Both the position numbers and the translations under genes were made by a program. From assembly GCA_947579665.1 (NCBI GenBank), contig OX388348.1, positions 1,798,001 to 1,862,000 on the forward strand: DNA of 64,000 nucleotides, read 5' to 3'. Source of the stretch: Sympetrum striolatum. Taxonomy: Eukaryota > Arthropoda > Insecta > Odonata > Libellulidae. The notes under the pieces are model-generated. The model did not search any database and was not told where the DNA came from. It saw only the letters and a program-made list of their open reading frames with translations. Below are positions 11,768-22,943 of the stretch, piece after piece. Numbering within the stretch: the stretch's first letter is position 1; the number at the start of each line of letters is the position of its first letter.

Positions 11768-13883
11768 CAGTGGCGCAGCCAGGATTTGCCAATGGGGGGG
11801 TTCAAGGCTGCCGAGAAAACAAAAAATGCCTACCTTACAGGGGATAGTGTATTCATACCCACTACTTACTACAATATATATGTCAATTCTTTCAAAAACT
11901 AAAGGAATCGAAAACTAGAGGAGTTAAATGCTTATGTGGCCAACTTATTACTCTTTCCAAAACACTAGTTTACATAAGCGAACAATTGGAAACTTATCAT
12001 GAGTATTGTTTGGATTTCTGGTTTGGATACGTCCAATATCTATTAAAAAATCATTTTTTTCTAAGCTGAAGTTTTCTGGTGTTGTAGATCTAAACTTCTT
12101 CCAAGAGGTTGCGAAGCGTAGGAAGGAAAAAAATAGTTTCGGTTATTTGGCAAGCGGTGTAAAATGTAACATCCAATCATTAGATCCCCCACATTTGCAT
12201 TCCCATGCTTAATTGAATATCTTTTGTTATTTGACTATATCATCAGCAGATTTTGGAATTTAATTGAGAAGTCATCTGCCCAGAAAACACCATCAATGTA
12301 TAAAAATATGAAATACAGCTTTTTCCACAAGGTTTATATAAGAAACAAAAAATCATTTATATCAGATGAAATTTACTGGTAGGCTTACAATTAAGCCTGA
12401 TTTCGTTATTTATGTATTAGCTAAGTATTCCACTGAATGCGATGCATACCGAACTTTAAAAATTCGACTGCATTTAAAAAAAATACAATAGACTCTTGAT
12501 TATAGTTGATATTGTAATTGAATTTGCAGAATTAAAGTCACATACCAAGGTGAAAAATTACAATTATGTAGACTAGAGAGAGCAGAGAGCTGATGCAAAC
12601 CCAGTCTTGCGCACTGAGTGTTCAAAGAAAACAATATTTTCCACAAATTGATATTTTGAATGGGAATTCTATGACCTCGTGGTTGATAGGATAAGTCATG
12701 AGATTCGTGGGATTCTATCACCAGAAAAAAATTGGCTGCATTGAAAAGGAAGCTGAAGAATTTAATACACACTTTTATCAGTTTATCAAATTTATTTCAA
12801 GTCGTCAAGTTACAGTTCCGATAAATATGTGGGTAACTTATAACACATTTCATCTGACTGATTTGCTTCCAAAATGGTATATTATTAATCATATCATTGC
12901 AAATTAATTTTTACTGATATCTTGAATTGCTCCAATACTTTTTCAATTTTCTACGGAAATTCGAATGTGGAATAATATTCGTAAATATACATCAAATTAA
13001 CATGCAATCATAAAATAAATATCAGTGTATATTCTATCATCCCGAGTAATGTAGAGTCTACTGGGCAGACTTTTAATCGTACAGAATGCTTAATAAAGGA
13101 ACAAGTAACTTTGCAATTGTCGCTAACTCATCTTGAGATGTGCCCTCCGATAACAGCCCTAAAATAAGTCAATCCTAATTTATGCATATAATGATGGTTA
13201 TTTCATAAAAAACCACATAGCCGTTAATTTACGTTTTATCTGATGGCAGCCTCGATCTATTAGCGGACTGTGGAAATAATTTTTGGATATCCATATGTAC
13301 CTTATGAAATCCAAACTAAACTCTCCTTCGTACTGCTCACTGTGAGCCTAGCTTTGCATTCAAACCCTTGAAACAGTCACATGCAGAAGATCTAATTGAG
13401 CGTTTTATCAATCTGTTTGTCTCTCAAACATAATATTAATCTCTGTTTTCAGTTTCGAATTACTTCTCCAATGTTCCCTTGTATTTTTTCGAGGAGTAAA
13501 CAAATCATCACTTTCGAATTTTTCTCATTGGAATCTTATCTTATGGTGTGAGTCATCTAACTAAAGGATAGGCTTAACAAGTGCACGCGTTGAACGTTGT
13601 GTGCGAAACACTCATATCGTAGCGTCCTATTGATATCTATGTCAGCTCCAATCCTACTTTGCTAACGAAAACATCACATCGGAGCCATATTTACGGGTAT
13701 ACAAAGCTTTTGCTGACGCTGACTTTTATCAGGCAAACACAAGACTAGCAGTTTGTCTGTAGACTTGTGTGATTATTGGGGTTAAATATTATTCAGCAGA
13801 AAAAAAAGTACAGAGCTAGTTATAGGACTTGAGTCTTGGGGGAGGGTTTGAACCCCTAAAACCTCCCCCTCGCTGCGCCACTG
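11768..13883. mobile_element. hAT-type DNA transposon, non-autonomous
   Basis: The left end reads CAGTGGCGCAGCCAGG and the right end, inverted, CAGTGGCGCAGCGAGG. The flanks are ATCCAACC (11760-11767) and ATTCAACC (13884-13891), an 8-bp target duplication with one mismatch. CAGNG termini with 8-bp duplications are characteristic of hAT elements. I found no hAT transposase or dimerisation domain in the 2.1 kb interior, so it is a deleted or non-autonomous copy. The same left end recurs as a fragment at 43980-44003. Confidence 0.8.
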
Positions 13884-14395
13884 ATTCAACCTATGACTCA
13901 TCCTCAATTAAATCAACGTAGTATTTGATAAAATTCTTAGCAAGACACAGTGGAGAAAACTTCATTCTCAATATACCTTACACATCGGGTCAAAATAGTT
14001 TTTTATGAGTACGGGACTTGAAACTTCGCATTGTTAAAGCATAAAGAAGGAATTTTACGATTCCCTTCGTGTTTTTTAATATTTGTCAATATAAATTCTT
14101 GTTTCCAAGCCTATTCTTCCTTAAAACTTCTTGGGTTAAAGATAAGGAATACATTTATGAAATCTTGGAGGTGTAGAAATTATAATGTGGATTGCTTGGC
14201 ATTTATGTGGGAGAGTTCAAAAATACCGTCATAGATAAATACATGTATTTACATCTTGTATATGGAGAAAGTCATGTGCAGGCCACATCAGATTAAAAAA
14301 AAATTAATTTCAATGAATCTATTCATGCAAAAGTTTTGCTACTTTGCATTTGCCGACTAAATCTATATATGTAAGTAGATAGCTATAAATATACC

Positions 14396-14546
14396 TATAT
14401 ATATATAGACGCTTCTCCGGATATACCTATATATCTATTATATATAGACGCTTCTCCGGATATACCTATCTATTATATATAGATGCTTCTCCGGATTCAT
14501 TCATCTATTATATATAGATGCTTCTCCGGATTCATTCATATATATA
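14396..14546. repeat. Minisatellite with GCTTCTCCGGA units
   Basis: GCTTCTCCGGA recurs at about 14411, 14450, 14484 and 14520 (35-39 bp periods) in TCTATTATATATAGA-type sequence. Related units occur near 6110-6130, 15665-15720, 17930-17970 and 62630-62760, always beside B-box module elements. Confidence 0.8.
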
Positions 14547-15630
14547 TACGAGTAAAATGTAGCTTGCATACTGCAAGCAGATTGGCAATACTAATTTCAT
14601 ATCGGCATCACATCAGGACGGTCCTCATAAGAATAAAAAATGATTTAATTTTTTCTTAAAATTCGCTTAAATTTCATCGTCTGGCATCGAACCCGGGTCT
14701 TACTGGTAAACCTACTATGAAACACAATAGAAGATCACCATCTCTAATTATGTGTGAAAATTCAAGCATAAATATTGGCTAAAACTGCCTCAAAAGACAC
14801 TCTAATGTTCACGAATATAAATGCCTCTCGGAACTCGAACCAAGGACAACCTCTAAAATTAAAAAAATGTTTCTGAAAGTTATTAATCATCTCAATCTCT
14901 ATGCCAAATTTCAAGTTTCTATATTATTGGAAAAGGTTTCAAAATAATTCATAAAAATCGGATCAACTTCTGATTGCAGAGACACCTGGTGTCCAACCCA
15001 GGACACATTGATAGCTGTGAATGCATAGTTTGATTTGTGAAGACTTGCTCTTCTATCATGCAAAGTTTGAAGTCGATAGCATGCCGGGAGGTACCTAAAA
15101 TTTATTTCCGTTATCTCCGTAAGAAATGCATTGAGGAATTTAAATGTCCCTCTGGGATCGAACCAAGGACCATCAGCGAATATGTAAAATTCGATTATGA
15201 TATATTTTTTTAGTATCTAACCTCATGCCGAATTTTAAGTTTCTATGCCATCGGAAAAGGGTCCAAAAAAAATCTTAAAATTCGCCACAATGTATTTTAA
15301 ACGGCCGATTTTTGCCTCGACCTAGCATCGAACCCAGGATTTTTTCCGTAAAACTCATTTATGATTTCGATAGATCATTACCATATATATAGGCTCCTTG
15401 AGTTTTATTTCTCTACCTATCCGGAAAGTATTTTTTTTTTATTCCCGAAAATCACGGCAATGCATTTAAACGGGAAAAATCGAGACTTTGGGGCCCTCTG
15501 GAATCGAACCCATGACACTGAGGATCAAAGTCGCTTTTTTCCTGGGGGTTTCACGTTATGGCCAATACGTGGTAAAAATTTCGAGTCAATGACGCCAGTA
15601 GTTTAGCCTGTGAATTAGTATCCTATCTGG
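14547..15630 (-). mobile_element. B-box module element, copy C1 (inverted member of the cluster)
   Basis: It begins with TACGAGTAAAATG and the hairpin GCTTGCATACTGCAAGC and ends in the phrase GTGAATTAGTATCC. Minus-strand B boxes lie near 14681-14697, 14829-14845, 14985-15002, 15151-15168, 15321-15338 and 15497-15513. It faces copy C2 head to head: the last bases of C1 and the first of C2 are inverted copies of GGATACTAATTCAC. Confidence 0.75.
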
Positions 15631-15712
15631 GTATCTGGGTATCTGGGTATCTGGGTATATCATGAATGAATCCGGAGAATCATCTATATATAATAGATAG
15701 ATAGGTATATAG
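15625..15712. repeat. Inverted junction with (TATCTGGG)4
   Basis: Between inverted elements C1 and C2 lies a short array of four TATCTGGG units (about 15625-15657), then CCGGAGAATC and TATATATAATAGATAG. It is the centre of a ~2.2 kb imperfect palindrome. Confidence 0.75.
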
Positions 15713-16823
15713 ATAGGATACTAATTCACAGCCTAAACCACAAGCGTCATCGGCTTGAAATTTTTACGACATATTGGCCATAACGTGTAACCTCCAGGAA
15801 AAAGCCGACTTTGAACCTCGGTGCCATGGGTTCGATTCCAGAAGGCCCCAAAGTCCCGATTTTCTCCATAAGGATACATGGTGGCGATTTTCAGAATTTT
15901 TTAAATAATACTTCCCGGACAGGTAGAGAATCGAAATTCAAGGAGCTTACAGATATGGTCAAGAACTATTTAAAACATTAATGACTACCAATGAGAACCT
16001 CCTGGGTTCGATGCTAGGACGATGCAAAAATCCCGCATTTAAAATGCATGGGGATAGTTTTTCATTAATTTTTTTGATGCACTTATCGGAATGTAAGGAA
16101 CTTTTCGCTCAGCTGGAACATATATATTAAGTATTTGTTTAAGAAAAAAAATTCTTAAGCCCGTACTATTCCTGGGTTCGATGCCAGAGCACATTAACAT
16201 TTCTCTCATAAGGAATATAAGGGAAAAGTAAGTCGTCGTTTGAGGCAGTTGCAGCCAGTATTTCTGCTCGAATTTTCACACATAGTTAGAGATAGTGATC
16301 TTCTATTATGTTGCATAGGAAGTATTACCAGAAAGATCCGGGTTCGATGCCCGGCGGCAAATATGTCTCCCGTTTGAAATACATTGGTTTAGTATTTCAT
16401 TATTTTTTTGATACACTTATCGAAATGATAGGAAGTTCGTACTCGGCTGGAAGATGTATGAAAAGAATTGATTTTAGAAAAAAATTTAGATAACACCGTA
16501 CTATTCCTGGGTTCGATGCCAGAGCAGATTAGAATTTCTCTCATAAGGAATATAAGGGAAACGTAGGACGTCGTTTGAGGTAGTCGCAGTTAATATTTCT
16601 ACTTGAATTTTCACACATAGTTACAGATGGTGATCTTCTATGGTGCTGCATAGTAAGTTTGACCGGGAAGACCTGGGTTCGATGCCAGACGAATAAATTG
16701 CAGCGGAAATTAAGAATATTTTCCATCCATTTTTTTTTCTTTTGAGGACTCACTCTATGTGATGCCAACAAAAAACTTTTGTTATCGATGTGCTTGCAGT
16801 ATGCAAGCAACATTTTACTCGTA
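15711..16823 (+). mobile_element. B-box module element, copy C2
   Basis: This full copy is of the second internal type, with modules beginning GGGTTCGATGCCAGAGCA. B boxes lie at about 15828, 16004, 16174, 16338, 16506 and 16672, giving spacings of 176, 170, 164, 168 and 166 bp. Modules 3 and 5 are near copies, as are 2 and 4, so the unit has been duplicated internally. It ends GCTTGCAGTATGCAAGC, AACATTTTACTCGTA. Confidence 0.75.
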
Positions 16824-16843
16824 TATATATATAGATAGGTATA

Positions 16844-17925
16844 TAGATAGGATACTAATTCACAGCCTAAACCACAAGTGTCATCGGCTTGAAATTTTTA
16901 CGACGTATTGGCCATATCGTGTAACCACCAGAAAAATTGTGATTTTGAACCTCAGTGTCATGGGTTCGATTCCAGAGGGCCCCAAAGTCCCGATTTTTCC
17001 CGTTTAAATGTATTGCGTTGATTTTCGGGAAATTAAAAATAATACTTTCCGGATAGGTAGCGAATCAAAATTAAAGGAGCCTATATATATGGTTATGATC
17101 TATCTAAAACATAAATGAGTTTTACGGAAAATATCCTTGGTTCGATGCTAGGTCGGGGTAAAAATCGGCCGTTTAAATTGTATTGTGGCGATTTTTAAGA
17201 TTTATTTTGGACCCTTTCCCGATGGCATGGAAACTTGAAATTCGGCATGGAGTTGGAGATCAATGATAAATTTCAGGATCAAATTTTATATATTCGCTGA
17301 TGGTCCTTGGTTAGATCCCAGAGGGCCATTTAAATTCCTCAATGCATTTCTTACGGAGATAACGGAAACATATTATAGGTACTTCCCAGCACGATAAAGA
17401 CTTCAAACTTTGCACTATGAAAGATTTAGTGTATACAAATCAAGCTGTGCATTCCCAGCTGTCAATGTGTCCTGGGTTCGACACCAGGTGTCTCTACAAT
17501 CAGTAACTGATCCGATTTTCAATAATTATTTTGAACCCTTTCCCAACAATATAGATACTTGAAATTCGGCATGTAGATAGAGATCATAAATAACTTTCAA
17601 AATCATGTTTTAGATTTGCAAGTTCGTCCTTGGCTCGAATCCAGAGAGCAATTTAAATTTGTGAAAATTAGAACGTCTTTTGACGCAGTTGTAGCCCATA
17701 TTTCTGCTTATATTTTCACACATAGTTAGAGATGGCGATGTTCTATTGTGCTGCATAGTAAGTTCAACAGTAAAGACCCGGGTTCGATGCCAGACGATGG
17801 AATTGCAGCGAATTTTAAGAAAAATTTCAATCCATTTTTTCTTTTGATGGCCGTCCCGATATGATGCCGACATGAAAATAGTGTTGTCGATCTGCTTGCA
17901 GTATGCAAGCAACATTTAACTCGTA
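16844..17925 (+). mobile_element. B-box module element, copy C3
   Basis: This head-to-tail neighbour of C2 is of the first internal type. B boxes lie at about 16961, 17139, 17309 (damaged, GGTTAGATCCC), 17473, 17632 and 17780. It ends with the hairpin near 17894-17910 and ACTCGTA. Confidence 0.75.
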
Positions 17926-17970
17926 TAATATATAGACGCTTCTCCGGATATACCTATATATATATACATT

Positions 17971-19052
17971 CATAGGGGATCAAAATTCTAACCATGTTCC
18001 ACAAGTGCCAATGCCTTGAAATTTTTACGACATATTGGCCATAACGAGTAACCTCCAGGAAAAAGCCGACTTTGAACCTCGGTGTCATGGGTTCGATTCC
18101 AGAAGGCCCCAAAGTCGCGATTTTCCCCATAAGATTACATGGCGGGGATTTTCGAAAATTTATTTGAGGCACTTCCCGGAAAAGGAGAGAGTTGAAACTC
18201 GAGGGATCGCTAGATGCCGCGCATATCAAAAGGAAACCATAAAGACATCTACGAATATTATCCTTGGTTCGATGCTAGGTCGGGGCAAAAATCGGCCGTT
18301 TAAAATGCATTGCGGCGATTTTTAAGATTTTTTTTGAACCCTTTTCCGATGGCACAGAAACTTGAAATTCGGCGTGGCGTTAGATATCATTTTTATATTT
18401 CATAATCAAATTTTATATATTCCCATATGGTCCTTGGTTCGATCCCAGAGGGCCATTTACATTCCTCAATGCATTTCTTATGGAGATTACGGAAACACAT
18501 TTTAGGTGCTTCCCGATATTATATCTACTTGAAACTTTGCATAAGATAAGATCAAGTCATTACTAATCAAACTGTGAATTCACATCTACCAATGCTTCCT
18601 GGTTTCACCACCAGGCGTCTCTACAATCAGTAAATTATCGGATTTTTAAGAATTTTTTGGAACCATTTCCCAATTATATAGAAACTTGAAATTCAGCATA
18701 CAGATAGAAATTATAGATACGTTTCAGGAACATGTTCTAGATTCCCACGATCGTCCTTGGTTCGAATCCAGAGAGCCATTTACATTCGTGGAAAGTAGAA
18801 CGTCGTTTAAGGCAGTTGTAGCAAATATTTCTTCTTGAATTTTCACACATAGTTAGATATAGTGGTCTTCTATTGTGCCGCTTAGTAAGTTCACCAGGAA
18901 GACCCGGGTTCGATGCAAGACGCTAAAATTGAAGCGAATTTTAAAAATATTTTCAATCGTTTTTTTTTCTTTTGAGGACCGTCTCGATATGATGCCGAAA
19001 TAAAATAATATTACCGATCTGCTTGCAGTATGCAAGCTACATTGCACTCGTA
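17971..19052 (+). mobile_element. B-box module element, copy C4
   Basis: It begins CATAGGGGATCAAAATTC, an alternative distal end. B boxes lie at about 18089, 18265, 18435, 18598 (degenerate, GGTTTCACCACC), 18759 and 18903. It ends with hairpin GCTTGCAGTATGCAAGC near 19021-19037. Confidence 0.75.
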
Positions 19053-19074
19053 CCTATATACACATTCATTCATT

Positions 19075-20165
19075 CATAGGGGATCAAAATTCTAACCATG
19101 TTCCACAAGAGCCACCGACTTGAAAATTTTACGACGTTATGGCCATGACGTGTAACCTCCAGGAAAAAGCCGACATTGAACCTCGGACCCATGGGTTCGA
19201 TACCAGAAGGCCCCAAATTCCCGATTTTCTCCATAAGGATAATTGGTGGCGATTTTCAAAATTTTTTAAATAATACTTCCTGGACAGTTAGAGAATCCAA
19301 ATTCAAGGAGCTTACAGATATGGTCAAGAACAATGAAAAACATTAATGATTACTAATGAGAACGTCCTGGGTTCGATGCTAGGATGATGCAAAAATCCCG
19401 CATTTAAAATGCATGGTGATAGTTTTTCATTAATTTTTTTGATGCACTTACCGGAATGTAAGGAACTTTTCGCTCACCTAGAAGATATATATTAAGAATT
19501 GCTTTAAGAAAAATAATTTCATAAGCCCGTACTATTCCTGGGTTCGATGCCAGAGTAAATTAACATTTCTCTCATAAGGAATATAAGGGAAAAGTAAGTC
19601 GTCGTTTGAGGCAGTTGCAGCCAATATATCTGCTCGAATTTTCACACATAGATAGAGATAGTGATCTTCTATTATGTTGCATAGGAAGAATTACCAGAAA
19701 GATCCGGGTTCGATGCCCGGCGGCAAATATGTCTCCCGTTTAAAATACATTTGGTTAGTATTTCATTATATATTTGATGCACTTATCGAAATGATAGAAA
19801 GTTCGTACTTGGCTGGAAGATATATGAAAAGAATTGGTTTCAGAAAAAAATTTTCATAAGCCCGTACTATTCCTGGGTTCGATACAAGAGCACATTAGCA
19901 TTTCTCTTATAAGGAATATAAGGGAAAAGTAGGACGTTGTTTGAGGCAGTTGCAGTAAATATTTCTACTTGAATTTTCTCACATAGTTACAGATGGTGAT
20001 CTTCTACAGTGCTGCATAGTAGAAATGACCGGGAAGACCTGGGTTCAATGCCAGACGAATAAATTGCAGCGGAAATTAAGAATATTTTCCATCGATTTTT
20101 TTTCTTTTGAGGACTCACTCTATGTGAAGCCGACAAAAAATTTGTGTTATAACAATTTACTCGTA
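19075..20165 (+). mobile_element. B-box module element, copy C5 (hairpin lost)
   Basis: This copy is of the second internal type, with the CATAGGGGATC distal end. B boxes lie at about 19193, 19366, 19537, 19704 (CCGGG/CCCGG arms), 19872 and 20039. The terminal hairpin has been lost: the end reads GTGTTATAACAATTTACTCG. Confidence 0.7.
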
Positions 20166-20181
20166 TATATATACACTCATT

Positions 20182-21253
20182 CATAGGGGATCAAAAGTTT
20201 AACCATGTTCCACAAGTGCCATCGACTTGAAAATTTACGACATATTGGCCATAACGTGTAACCTCCAGGAAAAATCCGACTTTGAATCTCAGTGTCATGG
20301 GTTCGATTCCAGAAGGCCCCAAAGTCCCGATTTTCTCCATAAGGTTACATGGTGAGGATTTTCGAAAATTTTTTTGAGGCACTTCCCGGATAAATAGAGA
20401 GTTGAAATTCGAGGGATCACTAGAAGCCGTGCAACTCCAAGGAAAATCAAAATGACATTTTCAAAGATTGTCCATGGTTCGATTCTAGGTCACGGCAAAA
20501 ATCGGCCCTTTAAAATGCATTGCGGCGATTTTGAAGATTTTTTTTGGACCCATTCCTAAATGCATGGAAACGTGAAATTCAGCATGGGGTTAGATATTGT
20601 AAATATGTTTTATAATCAAATTTTTTGTATTCGCTGATGGTCCTTTGTTCGATCCCAGAGGGCCATTTACATTCCTCAATGCATTTCTTATGGAGATAAT
20701 GGAAACAAATTTTAGGTACTTCCCGGCATGATATCGACTTCAAACTTTGCAGAAAATAAGAACAAGTCCTTAAAAATTATACTGTACATTAACAACTGCC
20801 AATATGTCCTGGGTTCGACACCAGGCATCTCTAAAATCAGTTACTGATCCGATTTTTAAGAATTATTTTGAACCCTTTTCCAATAATATAGAAACTTGAA
20901 ATTCAGGATATAGATAGAGATTATAGATATATTTCAAAAACAGGTTTTAGATTTCTAAGATCGTCCTTGGTTCGAATCCAGAGAATAATTTACATTTGTG
21001 AAAAATAGAACGTCGTTTGAGGCAGTTGCAGCCATTATTTCTGCTTGAAATTTCGCACGTAGTTCTTCTGTTGTGCTGCATAGTAAGTTCACATGGAAGA
21101 CCCGGGTTCGATGCCAGATGATCAAATTAAAGCGAATTCTAAAAACATTTTCAATCCTTTTTCTTTTTCTTTTGAGGACCGTCTCGATATAATGCCGATA
21201 TGAAATTAGTGTTTCCGATCTGCTTGCAGTATGCAAGCAACATTTTACTCGTA
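20182..21253 (+). mobile_element. B-box module element, copy C6
   Basis: This is the last member of the five-copy head-to-tail run. B boxes lie at about 20299, 20475, 20645, 20808, 20969 and 21101. It ends with GCTTGCAGTATGCAAGC and ACATTTTACTCGTA at 21253. Confidence 0.75.
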
Positions 21254-21543
21254 TTGAAATATACTGATAAATTTCCAGAATATAGTCTTAGAAATCAAAG
21301 TGTTCACCAACCTGGAATACTCAGGAAATTTTTCATCTAGAAAACTCTGACAAGGAGACTACACAGTGTCGGCGCCGATTTTTTTGATGAAAATCGGTCA
21401 GTTGATAGATCTCGAGTTAAGAATAAATAATTACCCCACATGTAGGCGTTTATGAGTGATAGTTTCCCTGAAAAAAGAATTTGAAAATTCAGCTAAGGTT
21501 ACATTCTTATCATAAATTTAAAGATAACCCCAATTGATAATAT

Positions 21544-21612
21544 GGAGTTTGGTGTAGCGGTACTGAGTTTGATTTGAAATATTTTGGCCTGGGTTCGATC
21601 CCGACAATGAGA
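21544..21612 (+). other. tRNA-like A-box/B-box module in left arm
   Basis: GGTGTAGCGGTACTG matches a tRNA D-arm/A box, and GGGTTCGATCC follows at tRNA-like spacing (about 41 bases). Both Pol III internal promoter parts are therefore present. A full cloverleaf with acceptor stem cannot be drawn. Confidence 0.45.
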
Positions 21613-22055
21613 AAATATTTTTTTCATTTTTTCTCTGCTAATTTTCATCCATCCCTCTTTTTTTCTATTTGTGACTTCCTTACACTTTTTCCAAAACTTT
21701 GGGAATTTTTATGTAAGCTATTTTTCTCCCCTGCGAGGCTCTCGTTTCATCAATTACGTGCAGATACTTCAGTCCTATGATTGTGGGCACTAAATTCATA
21801 ACGTCTGAAATTTGAAAAATTACAATACAAGCAATAAAACGTGCCGAAGACATTTCCACATCCGGTAAATTCTACGGTCTAACGGTAGTTTGCAGGCAAA
21901 TTTTATGGCACTACCTGCTATCACCAATAGCTGCTGATGCAGATGCTTTCTCCTCAACGGCTCGGTAAGGAAAAGAAGGCCTGAGGGATCTCGTTTAAAA
22001 AAAATATTTAAAAGTAAATTCATTTTACATCTTTCAATTCATAATTAAGTTTTTT

Positions 22056-22601
22056 TTATTTTTCACACTCGTTTGGATGGTAAACGTCTACAAAACATCG
22101 AAAACAATAATATTTACTACACCAAGAATACATCGAAAAGGATATTTCACTGCATTTACAAATTGTTTTAATAATCTCATCAGGGAAAATTATTTGCTTT
22201 ATGTTCAAGAAGACTTCTCGTTCACTTGTTAGTTTCGAAGCATACCATGCATATTTCCGCATTGGTTTGAAAATTGGAGCCGATAGCTGATACTGTATTA
22301 ATGAATGCATTTTAATTATTTCCATCCTACTCGTAAAGTCTCGTTTGTTTCGCAATAGAAATGATTCATTTTTAATTCGCGAAATAAGAATCTTCACTTG
22401 CCTATAGAAATAAACGTCGCAAGGTTGACACATTGACGTACATTTCGGTGGTATTACTTTTACCATGCAAGTCTGTTCCTTTTCTTCATTTATGAAACGT
22501 TCATCATACAGTGCCGGATTCGTCTGTCCACTCCAAGAACCGATGAGAAGCAAAAATTTATTATTTTTTAGGTTGGATGCATTTTTGCCATTGTAACGGC
22601 T
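22056..22601 (-). pseudogene. DDE-type transposase, C-terminal fragment
   Basis: The frame is open from 22601 to a stop at 22056 with no ATG at the start, so it is the 3' part of a larger gene. It contains LLLIGSWSGQT followed after 40 residues by PPKCTSMCQPCDVYFYRQVK, the pattern of the second and third acidic positions of pogo/IS630-like DDE enzymes. At the first of these (position 5 counted from the TTG at 22553) the expected Asp is Gly; the Asp of QPCD is kept. The C-terminus is Cys-rich (CKCSE, CSKYYCFRCF) and ends NECEK. The 5' half of the gene is absent from the element, so the copy is inactive. Confidence 0.65.
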
Positions 22602-22877
22602 TTAATTTTAATGTCGATAGGAATCCTTGCTCTCTTCACCGGTGAAGGATTATACCCTGTATTGTAATTTTTCAAATTTCAGACGTTATGAATTTAGTGC
22701 CCACAATCATAGGACTGAAGTATCTGCACGTAATTGATGAAACGAGAGCCTCGCAGGGGAGAAAAATAGCTTACATAAAAATTCCCAAAGTTTTGGAAAA
22801 AGCGTAAGGAAGTCACAAATAGAAAAAAAGAGGGATGGATGAAAATTAGCAGAGAAAAAATGAAAAAAATATTTTCT

Positions 22878-22943
22878 CATTGTCGGGATCGAACCCGGGC
22901 CAAAATATTTCAAATCAAACACGGTACCGCTACACCGAACTCT
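22878..22943 (-). other. tRNA-like A-box/B-box module in right arm
   Basis: This is the inverted partner of 21544-21612, with GGTGTAGCGGTACCGTG and GGGTTCGATCCC. The small differences from the left arm keep the B box intact. Confidence 0.45.

Noticed and set aside
14396..14546. CRISPR-like array from the regular GCTTCTCCGGA units
   Set aside because: Units are in a eukaryotic, TA-rich minisatellite with near-identical intervening sequence and no cas genes; the 'spacers' are not unique.
17610..20382. Repeated short open frames in the B-box elements, such as those reading LGPSGIEPMTPRFKVGFFLE
   Set aside because: They recur only because the DNA repeats, carry stops or frame changes between copies, and have no domain. 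Their conserved part is the B-box itself read through, so they are not genes.
21574..22922. Two similar proteins in opposite orientation (21574-21780 and 22707-22922)
   Set aside because: They are the same sequence in the two inverted arms of one transposon, with no known domain, and are read across the tRNA-like module.
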